A stretch of 64,000 nt of DNA from Allobosea sp. (lineage in GTDB: Bacteria; Pseudomonadota; Alphaproteobacteria; Rhizobiales; Beijerinckiaceae): the NCBI RefSeq assembly GCF_017308075.1, contig NZ_JAFKFX010000043.1:1-64000 (forward strand), in the 5' to 3' direction. Shown one piece after another: positions 15,726 to 25,823 of this stretch (position 1 is the stretch's first letter; each line of letters opens with the position of its first letter). The notes below the pieces were generated by a model. The model did no database searches. It was not told where the DNA came from and saw only the letters and a list, made by a program, of their open reading frames with translations. A program made the translations under genes and the position numbers.

Positions 15726-17915
15726 TCACGCCTTGCGCAGATCGGCGTGGCGGAGCGGCATGGACCGCACCCGCTTGCCGGTGGCGGCGAAGATCGCGTT
15801 CAGCACGGCCGGCGCCGCGACCGCGATGGTCGGCTCGCCGACGCCGCCCCAGAAGCCGCCCGAGGGCACGATCACCGTCTCGACCGCCGGCATGTCCTCC
15901 AGCCGCATCACCGGATAGCTGTCGAAATTCTCCTCGACGATGCGCCCGTCCTTGACGGTGCATTCGCCGAACAGCGCGGCGGAGAGGCCGTAGACGAAGG
16001 AGCCCTCGACCTGGCGCTCGATCTGCGCCGGGTTCACGGCATGGCCTGGATCGGTCGCGGCAGTGATCTTGTGGACCTTGAGCTTGCCCTCGGGGCTGAC
16101 CGAGACCTCGGCGACCGCCGCGACATAGGAGCCGAAGCCCATGGTCTGGCAGATGCCGCGATAAACGCCTTCGGGCGCCTTCGTGCCCCAGCCGGCCTTT
16201 TCGGCCACCGCGTTGAGCACGGCGAGGTGCTTGGGATGGCTCTTCATCAGCGCGCGACGGAATTCGAGCGGGTCCTTGCCGGTGGCATGGGCGAGCTCGT
16301 CGATGAAGCATTCGAGATAGATCGTGTTCTGGTTGAGGTTGACCCCACGCCAGAAGCCCGGCGGCACATGCGGATTGCGCATGGCGTGGTCGATCAGGAG
16401 GTTCGGGATGGTGTAGCCGATCGAGGCTTCCGGTCCCGGCGGGTTGAGGCCCTGGAAGACGGCGGGGTCGCGGCCGTTCTGGATGTTCTGCGGGAAGATG
16501 CCGGCGACGATCGACTGTCCGGAAATACGCATGTGCAGGCCGGTCAGGTTGCCGTCCTTGTCGAGCGCACCTGTCAGCTTGCACTGGGTCACCGGATGGA
16601 AGCGGCCATGCAGCATGTCCTCCTCGCGCGACCAGATCAGCTTTACCGGCGTGCCCGGGATCTGCTTGGCAATCGCGACGACCTGGCGGATCCAGTCATG
16701 CACCGCGCCGCGCCGGCCGAAGCCGCCGCCGAGATCGATCTTGTAGGCCTCGCATTTCGCCAGCGGCAGGCCAGAGGCCTCGGCGGTCGCGGCGAGTGCT
16801 GCCTCGCCGTTCTGGGTCGGCGTCCATACTTCGCAGCGCTCCGGCGTATAGAGTGCGGTCGCGTTCATCACCTCCATGCAGGCATGGTTCTGGAACGGAT
16901 AGGAATAGACCTGCTCGATCGTCCGCGCCGCGCCGGCGATCGCCGCCTTGACGTCGCCGACCTGGTTGCCGACGGCTGCCTGCGGCGCGTCGAGCCCCTC
17001 CTTCAGCCAGGCGGCGATGCTCTCGCTCGAGACCTTGGCGTGCTCGCCCTCGTCCCAGACGATGGGCAGCGCGTCGAGCGCGGTCTTGGCGCGCCACCAG
17101 GTGTCGGCGACGACCGCGACGGCGCTGTCGCCGACCGGCACGACATGCTTCACGCCGGGCATGTCCTTGATCTTGGCGGCGTCGAAGCTCTTCACCTTGC
17201 CGCCGAAGACCGGGCAGTCCTTGATCGCGGCGTTGAGCATCCCCGGCAGCTTGAAGTCCATGCCGTAGATCTTCTTGCCGTTGGTCTTGTCGGCGGTGTC
17301 GAGCCGTCTCAGCGGCTTGCCGGCGATGGTCCAGTCCTTCGGATCCTTCAGTGGCACCTCGCTCGGCGGCGAGAGCTTGGCGGCGGCGGCCGCGACCTCG
17401 CCATAGCGCAGCGAACGGCCAGACGCCTTATGGGTGATCACCCCCTTGGCGACGCTGCATTCGGCGGCGGGGACCTTCCATTCGGCGGCAGCGGCCTGGA
17501 CCAGCATGATCCGCGCGGCCGCGCCGCCCTTGCGGACATAGTCGTGGGATTCACGGATGCCGCGGCTGCCGCCGGTCGAGAAATTGCCCCAGACGCGGTT
17601 GCGCGCGAGGTTCTGGCCGGGCGTGGGATATTCGGTCGTCACCTTGGCCCAGTCGCATTCCAGCTCCTCGGCGACGAGCTGGGCGAGGCCGGTGAGCGTG
17701 CCCTGGCCCATTTCGGAGCGGGCGATGCGGATCACCACCTTGTCGTCGGGCTGGACGACGACCCAGGCGTTGATTTCGGGCGTTGCGCCCTGGGCCAGCG
17801 CCTCGTCGGCGAAGGGCACGGAAAAGCCGAAGCTGAAGGCACCGGCGGTGGCGGCCGAGCCGGCAAGCAGGCTGCGGCGGGAGAGCTTCATCTCGACGGC
17901 AGAGGCGGATGTCAT
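15726..17915 (-). CDS. Molybdenum hydroxylase large subunit (isoquinoline 1-oxidoreductase/aldehyde oxidase type)
   Basis: A 729-residue molybdopterin-binding subunit of the xanthine dehydrogenase family, single-subunit IorB/aldehyde-dehydrogenase type. A Tat signal (KLSRRSLLAGSAATAG) places it in the periplasm. Conserved parts include RIARSEMGQGTLTGLAQL, KTNGKKIYGMDF, YSYPFQNHACMEVMNA, LGGGFGRRGAVHDW, GFWRGVNLNQN and GGFWGGVGEPTIAV near the C-terminus. The start at 17915 has GGAGG nearby; the frame is open to 17960. The FeS partner is at 18006-18473. Substrate, probably an aldehyde or N-heterocycle, is unknown. Confidence 0.88.
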   Translation of the reverse strand: MTSASAVEMKLSRRSLLAGSAATAGAFSFGFSVPFADEALAQGATPEINAWVVVQPDDKVVIRIARSEMGQGTLTGLAQLVAEELECDWAKVTTEYPTPGQNLARNRVWGNFSTGGSRGIRESHDYVRKGGAAARIMLVQAAAAEWKVPAAECSVAKGVITHKASGRSLRYGEVAAAAAKLSPPSEVPLKDPKDWTIAGKPLRRLDTADKTNGKKIYGMDFKLPGMLNAAIKDCPVFGGKVKSFDAAKIKDMPGVKHVVPVGDSAVAVVADTWWRAKTALDALPIVWDEGEHAKVSSESIAAWLKEGLDAPQAAVGNQVGDVKAAIAGAARTIEQVYSYPFQNHACMEVMNATALYTPERCEVWTPTQNGEAALAATAEASGLPLAKCEAYKIDLGGGFGRRGAVHDWIRQVVAIAKQIPGTPVKLIWSREEDMLHGRFHPVTQCKLTGALDKDGNLTGLHMRISGQSIVAGIFPQNIQNGRDPAVFQGLNPPGPEASIGYTIPNLLIDHAMRNPHVPPGFWRGVNLNQNTIYLECFIDELAHATGKDPLEFRRALMKSHPKHLAVLNAVAEKAGWGTKAPEGVYRGICQTMGFGSYVAAVAEVSVSPEGKLKVHKITAATDPGHAVNPAQIERQVEGSFVYGLSAALFGECTVKDGRIVEENFDSYPVMRLEDMPAVETVIVPSGGFWGGVGEPTIAVAAPAVLNAIFAATGKRVRSMPLRHADLRKA

Positions 17916-18005
17916 GGCGTCCTCCAGATTCTGGTCGGCGTGGGCGAGGCGAGCGGCCATTCGGCGGATCGCGATCGAGCCCGGCGCTGTGAAGGGAAAC
18001 AGGGT

Positions 18006-18473
18006 TCAGCCGCGGCCGAGCTCGCCGCCGGCGGCGACCTGCTGGATGGCGGCCTTGACGCGGTTATAGGTGCCGCAGCGGCAGATATTGGTCATCTCGG
18101 CCGCGATATCGGCTTCCGACGGCTTGGGATTGGCCTGGAGCATGGCTGCGGCGGCCATGATCATGCCGCTCTGGCAGAAGCCGCATTGCGGCACGTCGTG
18201 CTCGATCCAGGCCTTCTGCAGCGGATGGCTGCCATCGGGCGACAGCCCCTCGATGGTGACGATCTTCTGCTCGGCCGTGACGGCGCTCACCGGCATGGAG
18301 CAGGAGCGCGTGGCGACACCGTCGACATGCACGGTGCAGGCGCCGCATTGAGCGACGCCGCAGCCATATTTCGTGCCGGTCAGGCCGATTTGCTCGCGTA
18401 TGACCCAGAGTAGCGGCGTGTCGCCGTCGACCTCCACATCGATCGTCTTGCCGTTGATGTTGAGCTTAGCCAT
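18006..18473 (-). CDS. (2Fe-2S)-binding small subunit of the molybdenum hydroxylase
   Basis: A 155-residue IorA-type protein. The plant-ferredoxin cluster is [16 protein letters not shown] with a fourth Cys shortly after (ATRSCSMP). The C-terminal helical cluster has CGFCQSGM and [11 protein letters not shown]. It passes electrons from the molybdenum site to an acceptor. The ATG at 18473 follows GGGAGG; the frame is open further up, but the family starts here ([16 protein letters not shown]). It precedes the large subunit by 90 bases. Confidence 0.93.
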   Translation of the reverse strand: MAKLNINGKTIDVEVDGDTPLLWVIREQIGLTGTKYGCGVAQCGACTVHVDGVATRSCSMPVSAVTAEQKIVTIEGLSPDGSHPLQKAWIEHDVPQCGFCQSGMIMAAAAMLQANPKPSEADIAAEMTNICRCGTYNRVKAAIQQVAAGGELGRG

Positions 18474-18908
18474 CGCAAACCTCCCGGTTTCGATTCCAGA
18501 GCTGGCGAGAGAGCCAGCGCGCCTCGCCGTTCGGTCGTTCCGGCCGCTCCGGGCCAGATTTATATTGGATGAAATACAAACCGAGTTGGCGCGGGAGCGC
18601 CAGTACCTCTGCGGCATGGCGGCGATCACGGTCTCGCGGGGGCGGGGTAACGCCGTGGCCGGAGCGCGAAGCCGCCGCAGCGACGAGGTTCCGCCATCAT
18701 GCTGTCCGGTTTCTTGCCGAAATGGCGCTGCGTGACCGCAGTATCCGGCTCGTTTTCACGGGAATGTGATGTCCTTCTCCGAACCTTGCCGGCCGGCGCG
18801 GCGTCGCCGCGAAGCCCGCCCGCAACCGCTTTTCTCCGGCATGCTTGATTTCGCCGCGCAGCGGTGGCGAGGCTGCGCAAGGACGCGAATCAGCCCGGCG
18901 AGATCGGA
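18474..18908. other. Intergenic region upstream of the molybdenum hydroxylase and MscS-like genes
   Basis: This 435-base gap lies between divergent genes. It contains an AT-rich patch at about 18556-18580 (TTTATATTGGATGAAATAC) that could carry a promoter for the leftward hydroxylase genes, but no convincing box pair was fixed. No gene or repeat was recognised. Confidence 0.4.
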
Positions 18909-21518
18909 ATGCCAGTGACGTCGAAAGCCCGTAACGCCTTCGCCGTTCTGGGCGGCCGACTCGGCGCCGCCATGTTCGGGCTCTTCCTGCTGCTGCCGCT
19001 CTCGGTACTGGCCCAGCCGGCCGACCCGGCGGCCGCGCGCGCCAGAGTCGATTCGATCAGGGGCGAGCTGACCCAGATCGAGTCGGCGCTGGGCAATCCC
19101 AATGCCTCCGATGCCGAGCTGCAGCGGCAGAGGCTGCGCCTGCAGCCCCTGCTCGACCAGATCCGCGCCCTGACCGAGGAACAGGCACCGCGCTTCGAGC
19201 AGGCGAGGGCGCGGCTCGAGCAGCTCGGGCCGAAGCCGGACGCCAAGGCGCCGCCGGAAGCCGCTGAAGTCGCCAAGGAGCGCGATGCACGCGAAAAGGG
19301 GTTCTCCGAGGCCGACGAGTCGCTCAAGCTCGCCCGGGCGACCCAGCTTCAGGCCGAGCAGCTGCAGACGGCGATCAGCGACCTCAGGCGCGAGCGCTTC
19401 GCCAAGATGCTGTTCGCACCCGGCCCCTCGCCGCTGAGCCCGGAAACCTGGGCCGCGACGGTCACGACCCTGCCGTCGGATCTCCGCGCCTCGCATCTCG
19501 TCTTGGGTGATTGGCTCTCGGTTTTCAGCGCCGCGCTGCTGAGCCCACGCGGGGTGCTCGTGCTGCTCGGCTTCATCGGCGCGATCGGCCTCTATATTGC
19601 CCGTGCGCGCTATCTGCCGCGGTTGAGCAATCGTCTCGCAGCGCATGAGACCGACAGCGAGGTCCGTTGCCTTTATGGCGCGATCATCCGCCTGTTCGCC
19701 CGTTCGGCGCCGCCGGCGCTGGCGAGCTGGCTGATCTATGCCGCGCTCAACACGGCCGGCCTGCTGCCGCCCCGCATCCAGCCGGTGATCCTCGCCATCG
19801 TCTACGGGCTCGCGCTCTTCGCCTTCGTCCAGGCACTGGCCGACGCGCTGTTCGCCCCGGGGGAGCCGCAGCGCCGGCTGGTCAGCGTGATGGAATCGAC
19901 CGCGCGCACCGTGGTCTGGATGGCCGGCTGGCTCGCCATCGTCATGGCGAGCGGCAAGGTTCTCGAAGCCTGGCTGCAGGCGATCGCCGCCGGTCTGACG
20001 CTGTCGATCATCGTGCGCAGCGTCCTCGCCGCGCTTTTTGCGCTGACGCTGGTCGTCGGCCTCTACCGGCTGCGCGACAATGACGAGATCGAGCAGGAAG
20101 CCTGCCTCGGCCCTTATGTTCCGGTCGACGGGGCCAGTCTCGGTCCGGTGCGCATCCTGTCCTGGGTGGTCGGCGTCGCCATCATCCTGGCGGTGCTGCT
20201 CGGCTATGTCGTGCTCGCCACCTTCCTGACCGAGCAGGTGCTCTGGCTCGGGATCCTCGCCGGCCTCTTCGTGCTGCTGATGCAACTGATCGAACTCGGC
20301 ATCGGCAATCTCCTGACCGGCGAGGGGCGCTTCGCGCTGACCCTGCGGACGGGCGTCGGCCTGCGCGCCGCCACTTTGCAGAAATTCGCGGTGGTGCTCA
20401 CCGGCGTGCTCAAGATCGTGCTGATCGTCGTGACGATCATGCTGGTCCTGGCGCCCTGGGGGCTGGAATCGACCGATCTGCTGACCTCGCTGCGGGCGGC
20501 GTTCTTCGGTTTCCAGGTCGGTGGCGTCACCGTCTCGCTGTCTTCGATCTTCGTCGCCGCCGCGATGTTCGCGCTCGGTCTCGCCGCGACGCGCTCGCTG
20601 CAGGGCTGGCTCAACGACAAGTTCCTGCCGACGACCAAGCTCGACACCGGCCTGCGCAATTCGATCACCACCGCCGCCGGCTATCTCGGCTATGCAGCTG
20701 CCGTAGCGCTCGCGGTCTCGACGCTCGGCTTCAGCCTGGAGCGGCTGACGCTGGTCGCCTCGGCGCTCTCCGTCGGTATCGGTTTCGGCCTGCAATCGGT
20801 GGTGTCGAACTTCGTTTCGGGGCTGATCCTGCTCTGGGAGCGGCCGATCCGGGTCGGCGACCAGGTGCTGGTCGGCGACGCCGAGGGCATCGTCAAGCGG
20901 ATCAATGTGCGCTCGACCGAGATCGAGACCTTCGACCGCTCCACGGTCGTCGTGCCGAACTCGAACCTGGTCTCCGGCGTGGTGCGCAACCGTGTCCGCT
21001 CCGACCGCACGGGGCGCGTGCTAATCTCGATCAGCGTGCCGCGCACATTCGATCCGACCGAGGTGCGTTCCCTGCTGGCGGACGCCGGCACCGAGCATGG
21101 CGACGTGCTGAAGAAGCCGCCGCCGAACGTGCTGTTCAAGAAGATCGCCCCGACGACCCTGGATTTCGACCTGATCTGCGTGGTCGGTGACGTCGACCAG
21201 GTCGGCCGCGTCACCAGCGATCTCAACTACGTCATCCACAAGCGCCTCGCCGAGCTCGAGAAGCCCGCAGCGGCCGCCGAGTTGACGGTGAAGGGGCTGG
21301 AGGGCATCGAGGAGTCGCTCGGCAGCATCGCGACCGCCGTCGCCGGCGAGCGCAAGGCTCCCGCGCGGAAGGGGGCGAGCAAAGTCAAGGCGAGCCGGTC
21401 CCGCGCGGCGAACGAAGTCGCAGCGGACGAGGCCGAGGAAGCAGCTCCCACCAGGAACGGCTCTGCGCCGGAGGCCGGCAAGGACGAGGCCGCAGGCAAG
21501 GACGACAACAAGGAATGA
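18909..21518 (+). CDS. MscS-type mechanosensitive channel with DUF3772 N-terminal domain
   Basis: A large inner-membrane channel of 869 residues. A signal-like segment (LFLLLPLSVLA) is followed by a periplasmic coiled-coil region (about 30-180, rich in Leu/Gln/Arg) and about nine membrane segments. The MscS core contains SALSVGIGFGLQSVVSNFVSGLILLWERP, IRVGDQV, and RSTEIETFDRSTVVVPNSNLV. The C-terminal 90 residues are a Lys/Ala/Glu-rich tail. It should release solutes on hypo-osmotic shock. The start was set at 18909; 18864 is also possible. The CAP gene follows by four bases. Confidence 0.88.
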   Translation: MPVTSKARNAFAVLGGRLGAAMFGLFLLLPLSVLAQPADPAAARARVDSIRGELTQIESALGNPNASDAELQRQRLRLQPLLDQIRALTEEQAPRFEQARARLEQLGPKPDAKAPPEAAEVAKERDAREKGFSEADESLKLARATQLQAEQLQTAISDLRRERFAKMLFAPGPSPLSPETWAATVTTLPSDLRASHLVLGDWLSVFSAALLSPRGVLVLLGFIGAIGLYIARARYLPRLSNRLAAHETDSEVRCLYGAIIRLFARSAPPALASWLIYAALNTAGLLPPRIQPVILAIVYGLALFAFVQALADALFAPGEPQRRLVSVMESTARTVVWMAGWLAIVMASGKVLEAWLQAIAAGLTLSIIVRSVLAALFALTLVVGLYRLRDNDEIEQEACLGPYVPVDGASLGPVRILSWVVGVAIILAVLLGYVVLATFLTEQVLWLGILAGLFVLLMQLIELGIGNLLTGEGRFALTLRTGVGLRAATLQKFAVVLTGVLKIVLIVVTIMLVLAPWGLESTDLLTSLRAAFFGFQVGGVTVSLSSIFVAAAMFALGLAATRSLQGWLNDKFLPTTKLDTGLRNSITTAAGYLGYAAAVALAVSTLGFSLERLTLVASALSVGIGFGLQSVVSNFVSGLILLWERPIRVGDQVLVGDAEGIVKRINVRSTEIETFDRSTVVVPNSNLVSGVVRNRVRSDRTGRVLISISVPRTFDPTEVRSLLADAGTEHGDVLKKPPPNVLFKKIAPTTLDFDLICVVGDVDQVGRVTSDLNYVIHKRLAELEKPAAAAELTVKGLEGIEESLGSIATAVAGERKAPARKGASKVKASRSRAANEVAADEAEEAAPTRNGSAPEAGKDEAAGKDDNKE

Positions 21519-21522
21519 TGCG

Positions 21523-22044
21523 ATGCTTTCGTTTTCCGCTCGTCCCGCCCGTGGGCGCGCAATGAGCTGCCCTGCCGCGCTGGCCGGCGCCCTGGCGCTG
21601 TTCAACATCGCCGGCTGCATCGAGCCGGTACGGACCCAGCCGGCCTTCTATCGCGATCTCGGCTCGCCCTCGGCGCGCGTCGATGCGGAGGCGGCGCGCG
21701 CGACGATCTCGGCCTATCGCCTGAATGCCGGCCTCGCCACGCTGAAGCTCGATCCGGAGCTGATGCAGGCGGCCGAGCAGGAGGCGAAGGCGATGGCGGC
21801 GGCCGACAAGCCGGCGCAGGCCGAAGCGGTCAAGGCACGTCTGGCGCGCGCCGGCCAGTCCGGAGCCGAGGCCAATCTCTCGGCCGGCTACCGGCGGCTG
21901 GCAGAGGCCTTTTCCGGCTGGCGCGATTCGCCCCAGCACGACCGCGTCATGAAGGCGCCGGGCGCGACCCGGATGGGCATCGCCTCGGCCTATGCGCCAG
22001 GTTCGAAATACCAGGTCTACTGGGCGCTGATCGTCGCGCCCTGA
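21523..22044 (+). CDS. CAP/SCP-domain lipoprotein
   Basis: A 173-residue protein with a hydrophobic N-terminus ending in lipobox-like FNIAGC (Cys32), so probably an outer-membrane or periplasmic lipoprotein. The rest matches the CAP superfamily: an ISAYRLNAGLATLKLDPELMQAAEQEA helix region, an AFSGWRDSPQHDRVM segment, and MGIASAYAPG with the closing strand YQVYWALIVAP. The usual CAP His is not obvious in the second helix. Function in bacteria is mostly unknown. Probably co-transcribed with the channel gene. Confidence 0.8.
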   Translation: MLSFSARPARGRAMSCPAALAGALALFNIAGCIEPVRTQPAFYRDLGSPSARVDAEAARATISAYRLNAGLATLKLDPELMQAAEQEAKAMAAADKPAQAEAVKARLARAGQSGAEANLSAGYRRLAEAFSGWRDSPQHDRVMKAPGATRMGIASAYAPGSKYQVYWALIVAP

Positions 22045-22062
22045 TCCCGGCCGGGGCAGGCG

Positions 22063-22887
22063 TCAGGGCTTGGCGCCGTTGGGCAAAGGCGGCGCGTCCG
22101 CCTTCAGCACGATGGCGACGCGGCGGTTGAAGGGCAGATAGGGATTGTCCTTGATCAGCGGCTCGGTGTCGGCCTTGCCGGCGACCGAGGCGAAGCGCTC
22201 GTCGGGCACGCCGGCAGTGCCGAGTATCTCGCGTACCGCCGAGGCGCGGCCGACCGAGAGTGCCCAGGGATTGCCGCGGAGGAATGTGCCCGGCCGCGGC
22301 GTCGCGGTATGGCCGGTGATCGCGATCTTGTTGGGCATGCGGCGCAGTGTCGGGGCGATCGCAGCGAGCAGCTTGCGCATGCGGGCATTGGGCTGGGTCG
22401 AGCCTTCGTCGAACATGGCGCGCCCGTCCTGGTCGACGAGCTGGATGTCGATGCCGGTCTCCGAGACCTCGACGAGGATGTTGCGCGAGAGCTCGCCGAT
22501 CTCCGGCATCTCGCGCAGGGCCTGACGCAGCGAGGCGGCGGCGAGCGCAAAGCCGCGATCATGCGTCGCCGAGATCAGGCCGTCTTCCTTCTGCTGGTTG
22601 TGGTTGGGTGCGGTGTTGTCGGAAGCGTCCTCGATCGGCCGGACATAGGAATTCTTAATGTGGGTCTTGGTCGGGATGCCGTCGACCTCGACGATGCCGG
22701 CGAGGCGGACGTCCTTTTGCGTGCCGAAGGCGTCGCGCATCGAGCCGGCGACGATCTGGAGCTTCTGCTTGTCCTGGCTGGAATAGGCCGCGACCATGAC
22801 GAAGAAGGCCATCAGCAGCGCCATCAGGTCGGCGAAGGTCACGAACCAGCCGTGACCGCCATGGCCGCCGCGCTTCTTCCTGGCCAT
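22063..22887 (-). CDS. MotB-like protein (OmpA-family peptidoglycan-binding stator)
   Basis: A 274-residue MotB/OmpA protein. One membrane helix near the N-terminus (WFVTFADLMALLMAFFVM) contains Asp20, which is the proton-binding residue in MotB. The C-terminal OmpA domain has the ITGHTATPRPG, WALSVGRASAV and FNRRVAIVL motifs that bind peptidoglycan. It follows the MotA-like gene by 14 bases. No flagellar structural gene is in the window, so it may serve flagella encoded elsewhere or another ion-driven machine. Confidence 0.85.
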   Translation of the reverse strand: MARKKRGGHGGHGWFVTFADLMALLMAFFVMVAAYSSQDKQKLQIVAGSMRDAFGTQKDVRLAGIVEVDGIPTKTHIKNSYVRPIEDASDNTAPNHNQQKEDGLISATHDRGFALAAASLRQALREMPEIGELSRNILVEVSETGIDIQLVDQDGRAMFDEGSTQPNARMRKLLAAIAPTLRRMPNKIAITGHTATPRPGTFLRGNPWALSVGRASAVREILGTAGVPDERFASVAGKADTEPLIKDNPYLPFNRRVAIVLKADAPPLPNGAKP

Positions 22888-22901
22888 CGTTCAGCCGCCC
22901 T

Positions 22902-23672
22902 TCAGCTGGCTTGCGCCATTTCGGCCCGATGATGATCGGGCAGATAGGCCAGCAGCATTTCGCGCACCAGGGTCGGGCTCTTGGCGTCGCGCATCTGCAG
23001 CACGCCGTCGATGATCAGCGTGCGCGAGATCTCCTCCTCCTCGAGCTTGATGTGCAGCTTGTCGGCGATCGGCAGGGTGAGCATGTTGGCGACCATGGCG
23101 CCGTAGAGCGTCGCCAGCAGTGCGGTCGCCATGGCCGGGCCGAGCCTGGAAGGGTCGGACATGTTGGCGAACATGGTGACCATGCCGATTATGGTGCCGA
23201 TCATGCCCCAGGCCGGGGCGCAGTCGCCGATGGCGCGGTAGACCTTCGAGCCTTCGTCGAGCCGCTGCAGGAAGTTGTCGCGGTCGCGCTCCATCGTGTC
23301 GCGGATGAAATCCTTGTCGTAGCCGTCGGCGATGTAGCGCAGACCCTGGGCCAGGAACGGGTCGGAGACCTCGACGTTTTCCAGCGCCACCGGGCCGCTC
23401 TTGCGGTTGATCTCGGCGACGCGGGTGATCTCGTCGATCAGCTCGCGCGGATGGATGGCGCGCATGGTGAAGGCGAAGCGGATGCCCATGGGCAGGCCAT
23501 TGGCGATTACCGAGAAAGGGAAGCGCAGCAGGGTGGCAGCCGACGCCCCGCCGAAGATGATGATCGCGGCGTGCTTGTCCCAATAGGCGGCGAAATTGCC
23601 GCCATCGATCAAGATCAGCGAGACGATCGTCGCGATGCCACCGATAATGCCGACGCCGGTTGCGAGATCCAT
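22902..23672 (-). CDS. MotA/PomA-like proton-channel stator subunit
   Basis: A 256-residue inner-membrane protein with four predicted segments: VGIIGGIATIVSLILIDGG, AAIIIFGGASAATLL, then AWGMIGTIIGMVTMF and MATALLATLYGAMVANML. Pro in DCAPAWGMIG and the cytoplasmic charged loop between segments 2 and 3 are typical of MotA/PomA. With the MotB-like neighbour it should form an ion-driven stator. The ATG at 23672 fits the family start; the frame is open to 23987. Confidence 0.85.
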   Translation of the reverse strand: MDLATGVGIIGGIATIVSLILIDGGNFAAYWDKHAAIIIFGGASAATLLRFPFSVIANGLPMGIRFAFTMRAIHPRELIDEITRVAEINRKSGPVALENVEVSDPFLAQGLRYIADGYDKDFIRDTMERDRDNFLQRLDEGSKVYRAIGDCAPAWGMIGTIIGMVTMFANMSDPSRLGPAMATALLATLYGAMVANMLTLPIADKLHIKLEEEEISRTLIIDGVLQMRDAKSPTLVREMLLAYLPDHHRAEMAQAS

Positions 23673-23911
23673 GAAAAGGCTATCCTGATGCGCGTCGCCG
23701 CCGACGCTGCTCGCCCGGCCTCTCGCATGCTCCAAACGATAGGGCGCGCGGGTTGAAGGAAGCGTTAAGGTTGAGAAACTCCTCATGCCGGCAGGCGCTG
23801 CAGGGATCTGAAGGCGGTTTCGCCGAATCGCGATGGAGCCCGTTTGATTTCGCGCCGGATTTTCACCACAACCGGTGTCGTCTGCTCGCGCCCGTACTCT
23901 AAGGTCCTGCG

Positions 23912-25720
23912 ATGTCCCTGTTTGCGCTCTATGCCCGCGTGCTCGGCGAACTCGGTCCGGAGAGGCGCCTCGGGCTGATCCTGGCATTGGCCAATATCGC
24001 CCTGGCGGCGGCGGCTTTCGCTGAGCCGATGCTGTTCGGTGCGCTGATCGACAAGCTGACCAGCGTCCAGAACGCCGGCAACCGGCCGAGCTGGAGCGAC
24101 ATCAACCTCCTGATCGCCGCCTGGGTCGGCTTCGGCCTGTTCAACATCGCCGCGGGCGTGTTCGTCGCGCTGTTCGCCGATCGTCTGGCGCATCGCCGGC
24201 GGCTCGCGGTGATGGCGAACTATTTCGAGCATGCGCTGACGCTGCCGCTCGCCTATCACACGCAGACCCATTCCGGCCGCGTCCTCAAGGTGATGCTGGA
24301 AGGCACCAGCGGCATGTGGGCGCTGTGGCTCTCCTTCTTTCGTGAGCATTGCGCGAGCTTCGTCGCGCTCTTCATCCTGCTGCCCTTCACGCTCTGGAAG
24401 AACTGGCAGCTCGGGCTCCTGCTGATCTTCCTGGTCGTGCTGTTCGGCTCGCTGACGGCCTATGTGCTGCGCAAGACCGACAAGTTGCAGAGCAATGTCG
24501 AGAGCTATCATTCGAGCCTCGCCGAGCGGGCTTCGGACGCGCTCGGCAACGTCCCGGTGATCCAGAGCTTCACCCGGATCGAGGCCGAGGTACGCGGCCT
24601 GCGCTCGACGATCACCAGCCTGCTCGAAGCGCAGATCCCGGTCCTGACCTGGTGGGCGGTGGCGACGGTGGCAACGCGCGCCTCGGCGACGCTGACCGTG
24701 CTCTCGATCTTCGTCGTCGGCACCTGGCTCCTGATGCAGGGGCAGACCACGGTCGGCGAGATCGTCACCTTCATGGGCTTCGCCACCATGCTGGTCGGCC
24801 GGCTCGAGCAGATCGTCGCCTTCGTCAACTTCATCTTCATGCAGGCGCCGAAGATGCGGGAGTTCTTCGAGGTGGTCGACACGCTGCCGGCGGTGCGCGA
24901 CCTGCCGGGCGCGCCCGATGCCGGCCGGCTCGAAGGCCGCATCACCTTCGACGACGTCTCCTTCTCCTATGACGGCAAACGTGCAGCCGTGGCCGACGTC
25001 TCCTTCGAGGTCATGCCCGGCGAGACGATCGCCATCGTCGGATCGACCGGTTCGGGCAAATCGACCACGCTCGGCCTGCTGCACCGGGCCTTCGATCCGC
25101 AATCGGGCCGGATCCTCGCCGATGGCCGGGATATCCGCGAGATCTCGCTGCTCTCGCTGCGCCGGAACATCGGCGTCGTCTTCCAGGAGCCGATGCTGTT
25201 CGCCCGCTCGATCCGCGAAAACCTGACCGTCGGCAAGCCGGACGCGACCGATGCCGAGATGATGGAAGCGCTCGATCGCGCTCAGGCGACGGAGGTGATG
25301 GCGCGCCAGCCCGACGGGCTCGACACCATCGTCGGCGAGCGCGGCCGCACCCTCTCCGGCGGTGAGCGCCAGCGCCTCTCGATCGCCCGGGCGCTGCTCA
25401 AGAACCCGCCGATCCTGATCCTCGACGAGGCGACCTCGGCCCTCGACGCCGCGACCGAAGTGAAGCTGCAAAAGGCGCTCGACGAGGTGATGAAGGGCCG
25501 CACCACCTTCGTCATCGCCCACCGCCTCGCCACGATCCGCAATGCCGACCGCATCCTGGTCTTCGAGCAGGGCAGGGTGATCGAGATGGGCTCCTTCGAG
25601 GAACTCGTCGCCAAGGGCGGGCGCTTCGAGGCGCTGGCGCGGGCGCAGTATCTCGTGACCGACAAGCCCGCCGAGGCGCGGGAGTCGTCGCTTGCGGCCA
25701 AGGGCATCGTCGAAGGGTGA
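23912..25720 (+). CDS. ndvA: Cyclic beta-1,2-glucan exporter, fused ABC permease/ATPase (NdvA/ChvA)
   Basis: A 602-residue half-size ABC exporter. Six membrane segments occupy about 1-310. The ATPase has Walker [10 protein letters not shown], signature [16 protein letters not shown] and Walker [13 protein letters not shown], followed by the [15 protein letters not shown] His loop. N-terminal [15 protein letters not shown] and the [12 protein letters not shown] segment agree with NdvA/ChvA of rhizobia, which move cyclic glucan to the periplasm for osmotic adaptation and host interaction. No glucan synthase ndvB is adjacent. Confidence 0.88.
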   Translation: MSLFALYARVLGELGPERRLGLILALANIALAAAAFAEPMLFGALIDKLTSVQNAGNRPSWSDINLLIAAWVGFGLFNIAAGVFVALFADRLAHRRRLAVMANYFEHALTLPLAYHTQTHSGRVLKVMLEGTSGMWALWLSFFREHCASFVALFILLPFTLWKNWQLGLLLIFLVVLFGSLTAYVLRKTDKLQSNVESYHSSLAERASDALGNVPVIQSFTRIEAEVRGLRSTITSLLEAQIPVLTWWAVATVATRASATLTVLSIFVVGTWLLMQGQTTVGEIVTFMGFATMLVGRLEQIVAFVNFIFMQAPKMREFFEVVDTLPAVRDLPGAPDAGRLEGRITFDDVSFSYDGKRAAVADVSFEVMPGETIAIVGSTGSGKSTTLGLLHRAFDPQSGRILADGRDIREISLLSLRRNIGVVFQEPMLFARSIRENLTVGKPDATDAEMMEALDRAQATEVMARQPDGLDTIVGERGRTLSGGERQRLSIARALLKNPPILILDEATSALDAATEVKLQKALDEVMKGRTTFVIAHRLATIRNADRILVFEQGRVIEMGSFEELVAKGGRFEALARAQYLVTDKPAEARESSLAAKGIVEG

Positions 25721-25823
25721 GCCAGGGCGGCTTCGCTTACCTGTGAGGTAATCGACCGGCCGCTCCATTGCCCGCATGGTCCCCGATATCGCGGGTCGAG
25801 GCCCGCTCCAAGGGGACCTTGCC

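Noticed and set aside
15555-18413. A 952-residue open frame opposite the molybdenum hydroxylase genes
   Set aside because: It overlaps two confidently identified genes on the other strand and shows only Gly/Ala/Arg/His-rich composition without family motifs.
18626-18880. An 84-residue minus-strand frame upstream of the MscS-like gene
   Set aside because: Arg/Ala-rich with no ribosome site or motif and overlapping the channel gene's 5' region.
18756-20795. A 679-residue Gln/Arg/Asp-rich frame opposite the MscS-like gene
   Set aside because: Composition is typical of the antisense frame of GC-rich codons; the MscS gene is certain.
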